Shown in pieces: positions 37,371 to 47,892 of a DNA stretch of 64,000 bases (within the stretch, counting starts at the first letter, position 1; each line of letters starts with the position of its first letter). Source of the stretch: Tritrichomonas musculus. Lineage: Eukaryota; Parabasalia; Tritrichomonadida; Tritrichomonadidae. Location of the stretch: contig JAPFFF010000007.1 of NCBI GenBank assembly GCA_039105265.1, positions 4,402,001-4,466,000 of the forward strand, given 5' to 3'. A program made the position numbers and the translations under genes. The notes under the pieces are model-generated. The model did no database searches and had not been told where the DNA came from. It saw only the letters and a list, made by a program, of their open reading frames with translations.

Positions 37371-39247
37371 ATGCGAATATCATGCGCTCACTTGAATATT
37401 CCGATAATCAAAGATCGTCTTCTTTTTTCAATTCTTAAGTCAAATCCACGCAGCTCAAGTTCAACATTTTATTTTACTGTTGAAAATGAATCCGACTTTC
37501 AGTACCAACCATTTTTTGAAGATTTTGGACCTCCATCACTTCCACAATTATATAAGTTCGTAAAATATGTTGAATCGCTTTTGCAAGAAAGGAAAGAGAA
37601 AATTCTTCATTTTTATTCTTCAACTTCACCTGCTGCAAAATCAAATCTTTCTGTATATATTTCATTTTTTAGGATGATTCATTTCAAATATACTGCTAAA
37701 GAAGCTTTTAAACCTCTTGAAAATATCGCGGGACAATTAAGATCTTTTCGAGATGCTTCAAATTCTAAATCTTTGTTTGATTTGACAGTTTTAGATGTTT
37801 TAAAAGGGGTTCAAAAAGCTATTGAAAACAAATGGTTTGATTTTTCAAAATTTGATCTCGAAAAATGGATTTTTTTACAAAAACTCGAAAATGGAAACAT
37901 GACATGGATTATTCCAGGCAAGTTACTGGCTTTTTCTTCGCCTTACAGTTTTGATGCATTACCAGGATGCCCTGATGTTAAAGTTGCTACAGTTCAAACA
38001 GTTATACCGATTTTCCAACAAGAAGACATGAAAATTAATCATATTATTCGCTTAAACAAAAAATTTTACGATGAAAATGAATTTATTGAAGCAGGATTTA
38101 AACATACTGATCTTTATTTCCCAGATGGAACAATTCCATCAGAAGCTATCATTAATAAATTTTTCGATATTCTTGATGAAGAAGATAGCATTGTTGCAGT
38201 TCATTGCAAAGCAGGTCTTGGTAGGGCGTATGTATTCTTTCTTTTTTTTATTCTTTTTAATTTATTTTTATCTTCAAAAAAAATTGGTGCATGCAATTTT
38301 ATGAGTTAAACATAGGTTTGATGCTTTTTTCCAATTTTGAAAATATTGGAATTTAACATCAAAATTTCTTTGACGGCCACTCAAAAAAGATCTAAATTTG
38401 CGTTTTTGCATCATTTTTATTGAACAACAAAAATAAATTAAATTTAATAAAAAAAGAATTTTTTTTTTTTTTTTAATTACTAATATACAGTGGAACCCTT
38501 TGTGGCTGCTATTTAAAACGAGAATATGAATTTACAGGAAAAGAAGCTATTGGATATTTACGTGTTTGTCGTCCAGGAAGTGTTATCGGATCCCAACAAC
38601 AGTTTTTAATGAGATATTTTAATCCTGACGAAGGATACGCCAGTGCCAACAATTCGAGCAATCCTACAACCTTTCAGATGCGCCCACAGGTTGTCAATAT
38701 GAACAATACAACTGGATCAGGAACTAAAACAACAAATTTTGTTTTTTCAAGGAATTATTCAAACACTGGAAACTACAAAAACATCAGTTTGAACTCAAAT
38801 AATGGTTTTTCGCAAGGATCGAACATACCTCCAGAATATGATCCACCAGTGAAGCGAATGTTCACAAATCCATCAAAAGGATTCAAACTTGATTCAGTAA
38901 ATGTAGCTGATTATTACTGTAACAATCCAAAATACGTCGATTTTATTGGCGCGATGCCTCCTCCAATTCAACCTGCAAATCAAAATGTAAAAATTAACGT
39001 ACAGCCTCCATCTCAGCCAATGTCAGCTCGATCAGTCAGACAAAGAAATGGAAACTACATGATGAGCGAAAATTATTCCAACAATCATAATAATAGTGCA
39101 AGAAGAGGCTATACATCGACACCAAGGCAGCCTCCGCCAACCAAACTGTGGACACAACCAAAAGAGAGATTGCCTCCTGTAATAACAATGCCTTTGAATT
39201 CTTTACACCAACAACATCGAAAATATAACCATGGAAAACCAGCCTGA
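37371..39247 (+). CDS. CDC14: CDC14-like dual-specificity phosphatase, one intron
   Basis: Exons 37371-38227 and 38491-39247 give a 537-residue protein. The first exon holds the CDC14 N-terminal DSP-like domain (YQPFFEDFGPPSLPQLYKF) and the second domain up to the active site HCKAGLGR, with catalytic Cys279 and Arg285. The splice restores the CDC14 signature: HCKAGLGRAGTLCGCYL, followed by RVCRPGSVIGSQQQFL. Most CDC14 proteins have Thr where Ala286 stands here. After about residue 325 the chain is an Asn/Ser/Pro/Arg-rich tail of ~200 residues, the usual place for CDK sites and localisation signals. Its expected role is reversal of CDK phosphorylation in mitotic exit, cytokinesis or basal-body function. 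Without splicing, exon 1 runs into a stop at 38307-38309. Confidence 0.92.
38228..38490 (+). other. Spliceosomal intron (263 nt) in CDC14
   Basis: The 5' end is GTATGT (38228). The 3' end is ACTAATATACAG (38479-38490), which joins branch point and acceptor as in the ACTAACACACAG motif of T. vaginalis introns (10 of 12 bases equal). Removal fuses two frames exactly within the phosphatase signature motif. Confidence 0.93.
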
Positions 39248-39377
39248 ATTTTACATTTTTCATTATTTTTGTTAGTTATTTTTATGTGATTGATTTCGTT
39301 GAGTTTTAATAAAAATTTTCTTTTCGATTTTTTAACTTTTTTATATAAACGTATACGAAATGTGATATGAAATATAT

Positions 39378-40747
39378 ATGGATATTATCAAAGCTTTAAA
39401 GTCTAAATCAACCAAGACAACAATACATGTAAGATTGTTAAGATACCGAAAGACACAAAAAATGTTTTTATTCCACGTTTTGCAGAATATGGAGGGAAAA
39501 AATATAAAATAATCTCCTTTGAATCAAGAGCTCTTGATGGGTGTCATATTGACTTTTTGTCATTTGCGAACGACTCAGATTTTAAATCATTTAGCGGCCT
39601 TTGTTTTTCCGGAGCATATATCAAGAAAATCAGAATTTCAGCGAGAGTCGAGAACCTGAACATTGTCTGGTGCAGCTATCTCCATGATTTGAATGAAATT
39701 GAAATTTCGCCAAACAACCATCATTTTATATTTTACAACAACGAATTCCTTCTCGGAAAGAGCGACGATAAAAACTGACAAATTTGATGTTCTCTACTAT
39801 GCACAATTTGACATCAAAGAAGCAATGATTCCAGCCCAAGTCAGCGTCATAAAACCAAGGTCTTTTAATTGTCATAGATGCCTGAAATCTGTTAAATTTT
39901 CACCAAACTCGGAGCTATAAAGAATTGAAGATTTCGCGTTTACTGAATCTTCCATCGAGAGTCTGTCTCTTCCAGCGAGTGTCGAAAAGATCGCAGACTT
40001 CGCATTTTGCGTTACTCCTTATCTGAACCGAGTAGAAGTCTCAGCAGACAACAAGTTTTTCAAGCTGATCGACGATAAGTACGTTGTGAGAGAAAGCATC
40101 GTTGGAAGCGGAATTATCTCACATCAAAACGATCAGCAACGATGCTTTTGATAACTGTAAACGCTTGGAAAAGGTCACGTTTGAGTCCAGTTCATCGCTT
40201 GAAACACTCAAAAGGGCGTCGTTCATAATCACTCCAGCAGTGGAAGAACTCGTCCTTCCTCCGTCACTGAAAGAGGTTGGCGACTATTCGTTTTCACATG
40301 CTATGAATGTTGAAAGAGTTGCGTTTCACATGCAAATCTTTAAAAATAGGACAAGAATGCTTCAGTTCATGCGATAAACTGACAAATGTCACTTTTCAGA
40401 ATGCAGATCAAATTTCTTTTGGCAGAGATGCATTTTCGTACGCTTCTGATGACTTGGAGATTTTTGTCAGGAGCTGTGCAACGCCGTCTGGTTTTGGGTT
40501 GGCTGATATTGAAAGCAGAATCAATTACATAGAAAAAGTGGCACCAATGAAAGAAGAAGGACTGATGAAAGATAAAGACGTGCAAACGAGACTGGAGGAA
40601 GAGAATAGTATATTGAAAAAGTTTGTTTCATATTTGAGATCACATCTTTCAAAGTACGAAGAGGTGATGTCATACGACGAATTCAAGAGTCAAATTGAGA
40701 ATGGTGAAATAAAAGAAGAAATTGACCATCTTTCAGAAATAAATTGA
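39378..40747 (+). pseudogene. BspA-like LRR pseudogene
   Basis: LRR_5-type sequence runs through this stretch in changing frames: IPKDTKNVFIPRFAEYGGKKY from about 39442, SFANDSDFKSFSG, NNEFLLGKSDDKN, MIPAQVSVIKPRSFNCHRC, FAFTESSIESLSLPASVEKI, TISNDAFDNCKRLEKVTFES, then SDASDD-like blocks and a final helical tail ending at 40747. At least three frame changes and an in-frame TAA near 39918 interrupt it. The last 146 codons (40307-40747) remain open. This is a decayed family member in the accessory island. Its 3' half is noticeably more GC-rich than the neighbouring noncoding DNA. Confidence 0.82.
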
Positions 40748-40916
40748 TTTTTATTTCATTTGACAAAATCTGTAAATATAGTTACAACGATCATTTTGTA
40801 ATATAAATTTCATTAAAATTAAAATCAAAAAGATTAATGAAATCATATTTTTCAATAAAGTTTTGATATAAAAATCATATAAAACAAGACCACCTATTAG
40901 ATTTTCCTAATATATA

Positions 40917-41317
40917 CAGATACTAATTTAATATCGTAACGTAATTTTTTATCGTAACGTTATTTTTTTTATTAGAAAAATTTTAAAATATAAAAATCTA
41001 ATTTTCTAAATATGTATTGAAGATAATTTATTATAAATTATATCAATATATTTGTTACGTAATAAGTAATATATCATATCATAATAAATATGAAATTCTT
41101 CCATATTGAGTGAGTTTTTCATTAAATTATTCAAAAAAATAAAAATGAATTATTTCATGATACATCGAATTACCTTTCAATTTAAACAAATACATAGCAT
41201 CTATATGCAATAGCAATTAATATTTCTTCATAGTGATTAATTGTAAAACTATTCGATTGTGATAAAATAGAACAAAACAAAATTAAACGACCGTTTAAAA
41301 TTATATTAAAAAATAAA
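40917..41317 (+). repeat. Left terminal inverted repeat
   Basis: Left arm of the long-TIR element. Near its inner end it contains AAACGACCGTTT, itself an imperfect palindrome, mirrored in the right arm. Confidence 0.88.
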
Positions 41318-42244
41318 TGTTTCTTTTTAGCAAGCTTAAGTTATTAAAATCAATTGATATTTTAATATATATAATCCATATTATAAATAAGTATATATCC
41401 GGATTAAATTCTATAATTTATGTTTTCTTTCTTATGAAAATTTTTAATTATTTATTTTTTTAAATTTCTCAATAATAAGTACCTCAGTAATTTTTATAAA
41501 AATCAGTATTATCTTCAATCATTCAGTATTAATTGCATATAACAGCTTATATATTTCTAATAATTCATGAAAATAATATTTTATAAATGAGATATGTGCA
41601 TTTTGATTGAAACAAGAAAAATTTCAAAAATATTACAAACGTACATGAAAACTTTTTTAATTATTATTTTCGAAGAAAATTTTATATATCAAATGTTTTA
41701 GGCTAGTATTTAGATATTAAAGACTCCTTAAGAAACTTTAATTCCTTTTTCATTCATACTTTTTTTAAAAAAAATAATTATTTATTTAATATTAAATTTT
41801 TCATAAAATCAACTCAATAACGCAAATTAAAACATTTATCATGACATTTATTTGTCTCTATCAATGTTTTAAACCATATTTTTTCCTGTAAATGGTAAAC
41901 AAAAATTTGGAGAAAATAAGAATTTTAAACTTTTCACAGTTGTTCGAATAATCTGACTTTTTTTGTTCTCCTTCCTATTTTTTCATGATATAATTATTAA
42001 TATTATTGATAGTTCACTGCCAACTATTATAACATATTTGTTATTTTAGAAAAAATCCTATAGGAAACTTTAAAAATAGATCACCTTGTTTTTGATTCTA
42101 TATTTGAAAAATATACATAAATAAACTGTCTTTTTGAATTCAAAAGTAAATGTTAGAATTACAAATGAATTGTATTTTGTCTATAAATCTAAAAATATGG
42201 TATTCTTTTAAATATAATAAGGACTATTCATAGAAATACTATAT

Positions 42245-42642
42245 TTTATTTTTTAATATAATTTTAAACGGTCGTTTAATTTTGTTTTGTTCTATTTTAT
42301 CACAATCGAATAGTTTTACAATTAATCACTATGAAGAAATATTAATTGCTATTGCATATAGATGCTATGTATTTGTTTAAATTGAAAGGTAATTCGATGT
42401 ATCATGAAATAATTCATTTTTATTTTTTTGAATAATTTAATGAAAAACTCACTCAATATGGAAGAATTTCATATTTATTATGATATGATATATTACTTAT
42501 TACGTAACAAATATATTGATATAATTTATAATAAATTATCTTCAATACATATTTAGAAAATTAGATTTTTATATTTTAAAATTTTTCTAAAAAAAATAAC
42601 GTTACGATAAAAAATTACGTTACGATATTAAATTAGTATCTG
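42245..42642 (-). repeat. Right terminal inverted repeat
   Basis: Right arm, the reverse complement of 40917-41317 apart from a few indels. Confidence 0.88.
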
Positions 42643-42877
42643 TAGATTAAGTATAAACCAAATAAGTTTAATTTAAAGTTTTGAGCATTTTCTGGTTCCA
42701 GATTTTGCAATGAAAGTTGATTTTTTATTGACCTTAAATATAATTAAAATGGTCAAATATGATCGTTAATTTTACAACAAAATTCAAAAAGTGGAATATA
42801 AAAACAAGTAAAAGATTTAAATTTTTATTAACATTAAGAAATTGTTTCTTTAAAATATTTATTTTAAGTATGATTTG

Positions 42878-43804
42878 TTAGTGCTTTGCTGGAATCATAA
42901 AATCAACTCTTTTGTCATTCAAAAAGATTTTTTTAGTGATTGATTCTGGATCAATATAGGCATCAAACTGAATAATTCGAAGTTTATAGCACGAAGTAAG
43001 AGCATAAAAAGATATTTGCGTGACTTTGGATGGAATAGAAATGCTTTCAATTGACGATCCAGAGAAAGAATTTTGGCCAATTGATACAAGTTCAGAATTT
43101 GTTGGAATTTCAACTCGTCGAAGCTTTCTGCATGAAAAAAATGCTTTATCACAAATATGTGTGACATTTGGGTGAATAAAAACTTCAGTGATTGATGATT
43201 GTGCGAATGCATATGGTGATATTATTTTAATATTTGGTGGAATATAAAAATGAGTGATATCTCGTCCCACAAAGACGAGGCTATCATATTCGTTATTGTT
43301 TAGGTTACTTTTTCCAATGATTACTTTTTCATTTCCTTCGAAATTTTTAAAATACATATTATTAGACATGATTGTCACTTTTTTGATATTTTCCATACCA
43401 TTACACCAATCATCATCCAATTTTGATACTTGGGATGGAATCATGAGGTTTTCGATTAAAGTATTACTAAATGCACATTTAATTTCTTGCAGTTCTGAAT
43501 CTTCAGGGAATTCAATGCATTTCAAACGTTCGCATTCAAAAAATGTATATTTTGATATCACTTTGACATGAGATGGGATATAAATGCTCTCAATCGATGT
43601 TTCAAAGAACGAACTGTCACCAATAAACGACAGCTCTGAATTTGTTGGGATTTCAACTCTCCGCAGCTTGTTGCACAAGTAAAAAGCATTCTTGCAAATG
43701 TGGGTGACGTGTGGAGGAATAAAAATTTCAGTGATTGACGATTGCGAGAATGCAAAAGGTGATATTTTTTTAAGAGGAGATGAAAAACAAATTTGCTGAA
43801 GCAT
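42878..43804 (-). CDS. BspA-like LRR protein, probably 5'-truncated
   Basis: A 308-residue LRR_5 protein. It starts inside a repeat (SSPLKKISPFAFSQSSITEIFIPPHVTHI), with a stop eight codons upstream, and lacks the N-terminal cap seen in relatives at 14752 and 49549. This suggests loss of the 5' part. It contains the family modules: GWC-like island (DDWCNGMENIKKVTIMSNN), FEGNEKVIIGKSN, YDSLVFVGRDITHFYIPPNI, then further repeats such as FSGSSIESISIPSKV. It may be a fragment gene or pseudogene rather than an expressed protein. Confidence 0.65.
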   Translation of the reverse strand: MLQQICFSSPLKKISPFAFSQSSITEIFIPPHVTHICKNAFYLCNKLRRVEIPTNSELSFIGDSSFFETSIESIYIPSHVKVISKYTFFECERLKCIEFPEDSELQEIKCAFSNTLIENLMIPSQVSKLDDDWCNGMENIKKVTIMSNNMYFKNFEGNEKVIIGKSNLNNNEYDSLVFVGRDITHFYIPPNIKIISPYAFAQSSITEVFIHPNVTHICDKAFFSCRKLRRVEIPTNSELVSIGQNSFSGSSIESISIPSKVTQISFYALTSCYKLRIIQFDAYIDPESITKKIFLNDKRVDFMIPAKH

Positions 43805-44095
43805 TTGGCTTAATACTTTGTCTGTTTACTTTTTATTGGAATAGTAATCGAAATTCATATTTTATAACAAAATTTAGTCCTTCAATTTCTTGAAAAAAAA
43901 TGATTAATATATGATGTGATTTCGGCATCTTTTTAAGATAGCAGCATTATATCGAAAATATATAAGCATTTCATATGAATTTAACGAAATTATACTATAA
44001 ATTCATATAAATTTTAGTAATTTTTGAAATATTAACAAATTTTAAAATTTTTTTAACTTTTCTATAAATATTTAATAATATCTAGCCATAGTTTT

Positions 44096-47000
44096 CACCC
44101 GGTATTGAGTTATTTAAAAATTGAAAATAAAAATCAATGTTATATAAAAAAAAATAAAAGATTTGTTTATATTTAAAAATTGATATTTAAAAATATCAAT
44201 TAATTTTCCTCAAACTCTTTTTATACAGTTATTTTATTATCAATTTTCAATTAATTGAAAAAATTGAATATATATCATTTAAATCTTTTGAGAGAGTTTC
44301 TATTAAAATTTTAATAATAAGATAACTTTCTAAAAAAATTATGTTTTCCATTAAAATTACTCATTTTAGTATTTATTGCTATCATTTATAAAAGATTTAT
44401 AATGCTATTTTTACATTTCGATCGAAAAAAGCTAAGATTGAAAGCATTTTTAGAAAAAATAATAATATCAAAATTAATGAACCTTTCTTATATAAAAAAT
44501 TGAATAAAAATTCAATGATAGAATGATTTACATCTTGATTTCACATAAAATTATGAACCTAAAAAATCTTCACATTTGAATATATAAAAAATAAAAGAAT
44601 AATTTTTTATTTTTATTTATTTATTTATTTTGATACCTTTTATATATCTGGAATTATTGATATAAATGTTCTTAAGTGATCCAAAAGCCAGTTAACCAAT
44701 TCTTCTTTGGAACATTTGTTGGTCGGAACATGCATTTTATTTTGACTGTAATTTTTTATCCTTTTTATTAGCTCTAAATAATTTTTTTTTGTTATTATTT
44801 GATCTTCTGAGAGACCAAATTTTTCTCTTATTTTTTCTTCTAAAAAAATTTTTTTTTGTTCTTTTTTTGAAGCCTTGATTTGAAAAGTTTTTATAGAGGA
44901 AGTTGTTATTAATTTTCCATTGCTGCATTGACCAACTCCATATGTGAAAGATCTATGTGTAATTTGTCGTTTTTTTTTTGGAGGTTCTTCCTCATCTAAA
45001 AGATCATAAATAAAATTAATAAGATATCCAATGATATCTTTGTCGGAAGAAACTAGCTGTTTAATTTCAGGGAAACCAGCACAATTCAGCATGGCTCTTG
45101 CTATTTGTTGGGCGGAATAGCATTTTTCACTCCTGGATTCTTCATCTGCATCAATTTTCTTTTCTTCTACCACCACTCCGAAAGAATGATTTCTACAGTG
45201 TATTTTCTCCAATTCTTGTTCAAATTTGTCACATTTATAAAATATTTCCTTCTGTTGTATTGCTTGCATATGGCTCACTACTCGCAAAAATTTGTTCAGA
45301 GTATGAACATACTTTGACCTTTTTCTACAGCAACCAAACTTATGTTCAAGTGGATCTGTTGATGCACGAGAGAATTTGAACTTTTTGAGTTGATGCATCA
45401 ATTGAATATTTGTATATATTGTATTCAAAAATTCAATTAATAGTTGTTGTGAATAAAACTGTAATTTTTTCCCATTTCTTTTTGTTTCATTTAATTCAAT
45501 TTTTTGACTCTTATTTTTTTGCTCGTAATAAAAAACTAACATCCAAAAAGATATTTCTAATAAAAAAGATCTATTATCATATCCTACTTTATTTCCATCG
45601 AATGCCAAAATACAAAGAGAAATCGGCATCCAATAAGCTGCTTCTGTGAAATGTTTATGTTCTAATAAAAACAAGAGATTTTGTGGACTAAATAATACTA
45701 ATGCCAAAGTTTCATGCATTTTCGTTATAGGTTCATCTGACCAAATAACATCTGCTAATCTTGGAAATAATTTCTTAAGTTTGTCTATGTTGAAAAAATT
45801 TTCTGACAATGTAAAACCTGCAAAAATATCAGCCCAAAACAAACGATATCTAAGTCTTTTTATAATATGTAAAAAATCTGATGAAATTTTAAATAATCTT
45901 GTTCTTGAGAATGAAATAATATTGTTTTTTATTATTGATTTAATGTATGATAAAAAAAAGTTTTCATGTAAATTTTTATAACCATTATCGCCATCAAAGA
46001 CAAAATTTAAAACTGTAATATTTCTGTTTTTGAGATAATCTTTAATCATATTTAAACATTCAATTATTTCATCGTTAGCTTTGCCGTTGCAAGCAGCTTT
46101 TACATAAACAATAAATGTTGGAAATTGATCATCATAAGGCTGCACTTGAAAAACAAATGCAGCCTTAATAATGTTATTGGAGTTTAAACTCAAAAAATTT
46201 TTAAATTCGTTAGGTTTTTCTAAAAAAAGTTTAAATACATTCTTTGAAATAAGAATTTCTTCATCTTGTTTAAAAATTAAGCCATCAAAAATAGATTTTT
46301 CATCTAGTATAACATTTGGTGTGAAGTAAATAGCATCAACCGAAAGACAAGCATAAATGGTTTGAGACTTAGAAATATTACATTTTTCTCTCCATAAATT
46401 AACAATATCAGGAACTTTTTCAATATTTCTCAATAAATCTGGAATATTTTTTGTCAATTCATTACATAAACGATCAATTTTTGACTTGGAAGGGAAATTT
46501 AATTTTTCAGAAAGTAGTGTATAACTCTCTGGTGAAATAGAATTTATTTCAAGAGAAACCTCTAACAGTTTTTTTGATTCTTTATTATACGTATCGTATT
46601 CCATTTTTTCTAATTGTTCCTCTAAGTATTTGCATCTTTGACATAGTTCTCTATTTTTTTTGTATAGATATAAAACTTTATTTTTAATTAAATTAACTCG
46701 GTGCTTAGCTAATTGTTCTTCAGCATACTCTTCATACTCTTCTTTTCCATTTTTGAGAAAATCTATTTGAGATACTTCTTCTTCCAAAGTTGGGAGTCTA
46801 TTTCTAGATTTTTTAAGCTGCTTTTTAAATTCTTTTTGCTTATTTAGGGAAAGATCTTCACTTTTTTTCTGCATTTACCTATTTACGAATAATGAAAAAA
46901 ACAATAAGCAATTCAAATATTTCAATATATATATTTTATTTCAATTCAAACTAAATAAAAAATTAATTTAGCAAATATATTAAAATTATAGGAGGGAATG

Positions 47001-47585
47001 TTTAATATTAAATTCTCTATAATTATAAAAATAAAAGTAAACACACATATATCACTTTTTCCTCAAAACCTTCAGCAGAAATGTCTTATTTGAAATTAGT
47101 TTCTCTTAACGTATTTTTTATTTTGTAATTAACGTATTTTTACCTCATTTTCCTTTTATATCTTGAAATATAACAATCAAAAAAGTAAAAGAATGATCAA
47201 TTTAATTGTTTAATGATATATTTGATTTATATAATAAATATATATATCAAGAGAAAAATGAAATTTCTTGAAAATAACATAAAATAGTGAATTTTTCAAA
47301 TAATTGGGCAGTAGTTCTTAATATCCCTTATCTTCATATATTAAGACTGACAATTATTAAAAAACACATTTTAATGATTTTACTTTTTCAGTTAAAATTA
47401 TTTTTTACTTGTTTGAATATTGAAATTAAAAGCACTTTTCATTTCTATAATGCAAAAAAATGGAAAATTTGAAAATTTATTTTGATCAAAATTTTACACC
47501 TTTTATCAGAAACCATATTTTTACATTATATTTATAATAGACACTTATTATATTTTTTAAAATCAAAATATCTCGATACCGGGTG
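44096..47585 (-). mobile_element. DNA transposon with intact transposase and ~20-bp TIRs
   Basis: CACCCGGTATTGAGTTATTT at 44096-44115 is mirrored by CACCCGGTATCGAGATATTT read inward from 47585 (18 of 20 equal). The 3490-bp unit holds one 744-codon transposase gene on the minus strand. I find no clear target-site duplication, so either one flank has changed or the true ends differ slightly. The superfamily is probably P-like (see the transposase entry). Confidence 0.72.
44640..46874 (-). CDS. Transposase, P-element/THAP9-like RNase H fold (tentative)
   Basis: A 744-residue protein. The first ~120 residues are a charged coiled coil. Candidate catalytic acids are Asp180 (ACLSVDAIYF), Asp294 (NFVFDGDNGYKN) and Glu510 (STDPLEHKFGCCR). 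The order and context, including SDFLHIIKRLRY before an insertion and a DPLExxFG motif after it, resemble P-superfamily transposases, where a helical insertion sits between the second Asp and the final Glu. No THAP zinc finger is visible at the N-terminus. A Lys-rich C-terminal region with KKKRQ may act in nuclear import. The frame is intact, so the copy could be active. Another RNase H-like superfamily remains possible. Confidence 0.65.
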   Translation of the reverse strand: MQKKSEDLSLNKQKEFKKQLKKSRNRLPTLEEEVSQIDFLKNGKEEYEEYAEEQLAKHRVNLIKNKVLYLYKKNRELCQRCKYLEEQLEKMEYDTYNKESKKLLEVSLEINSISPESYTLLSEKLNFPSKSKIDRLCNELTKNIPDLLRNIEKVPDIVNLWREKCNISKSQTIYACLSVDAIYFTPNVILDEKSIFDGLIFKQDEEILISKNVFKLFLEKPNEFKNFLSLNSNNIIKAAFVFQVQPYDDQFPTFIVYVKAACNGKANDEIIECLNMIKDYLKNRNITVLNFVFDGDNGYKNLHENFFLSYIKSIIKNNIISFSRTRLFKISSDFLHIIKRLRYRLFWADIFAGFTLSENFFNIDKLKKLFPRLADVIWSDEPITKMHETLALVLFSPQNLLFLLEHKHFTEAAYWMPISLCILAFDGNKVGYDNRSFLLEISFWMLVFYYEQKNKSQKIELNETKRNGKKLQFYSQQLLIEFLNTIYTNIQLMHQLKKFKFSRASTDPLEHKFGCCRKRSKYVHTLNKFLRVVSHMQAIQQKEIFYKCDKFEQELEKIHCRNHSFGVVVEEKKIDADEESRSEKCYSAQQIARAMLNCAGFPEIKQLVSSDKDIIGYLINFIYDLLDEEEPPKKKRQITHRSFTYGVGQCSNGKLITTSSIKTFQIKASKKEQKKIFLEEKIREKFGLSEDQIITKKNYLELIKRIKNYSQNKMHVPTNKCSKEELVNWLLDHLRTFISIIPDI

Positions 47586-47892
47586 ATCGGTAATTTTTTT
47601 TTTATTTATTTTATGTCTCAAAAAAAGAACCGTTTTTTTATTTCTCTATAATGTGTTAAGCATTATTTCAAATTGAACATTATAAAAAAATATCATGAAT
47701 ATAACAATACTAATTTTGCAAACAGCAAGCATCTATCATTACTAGATCCCAAGATTGAGATTTTAAAAAGTTGAATTTGTCACTTCATTTTTTCCACATA
47801 TGGCATATTTATGACAATTTCAAATAAATATTTGTGTTATTCGATTCGATAGGTTTCTAATGATATGAGCAAAATTCATCAAAAACGATTAC
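47586..47892. other. Short intergenic stretch
   Basis: AT-rich sequence between the transposon and the BspA pseudogene; nothing recognised. Confidence 0.35.

Larger units (their letters stand above)
40917..42642. mobile_element. Non-autonomous DNA element with ~400-bp terminal inverted repeats
   Basis: Positions 40917-41317 and 42245-42642 are near-identical inverted repeats of 401 and 398 bases, with a few small differences by eye. The ends read CAGATACTAATTT, and TA stands on both sides (40915-40916, 42643-42644), fitting a TA duplication as in the Tc1/mariner group. The 927-base interior is AT-rich and holds no open frame of note. Near-identity of the arms suggests recent insertion or arm-to-arm conversion. 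A foldback or MITE-like element is the likely class; the family is unassigned. Confidence 0.85.

Noticed and set aside
38609-39247. Separate gene for the second half of CDC14
   Set aside because: The region upstream to 38491 continues the CDC14 signature (RPGSVIGSQQQFL) in the same frame, and intron borders match the parabasalid consensus.
40907-40919. Intron-like 3' splice motif CTAATATATACAG next to the long-TIR element
   Set aside because: No GTATGT donor or split coding frame lies upstream; the CAG belongs to the element's terminus.
44096-47585. Polinton/Maverick or retroelement origin for the 3.5-kb element
   Set aside because: No polymerase, integrase, capsid, protease or reverse transcriptase motif is present; a single transposase with short TIRs fits a plain DNA transposon.
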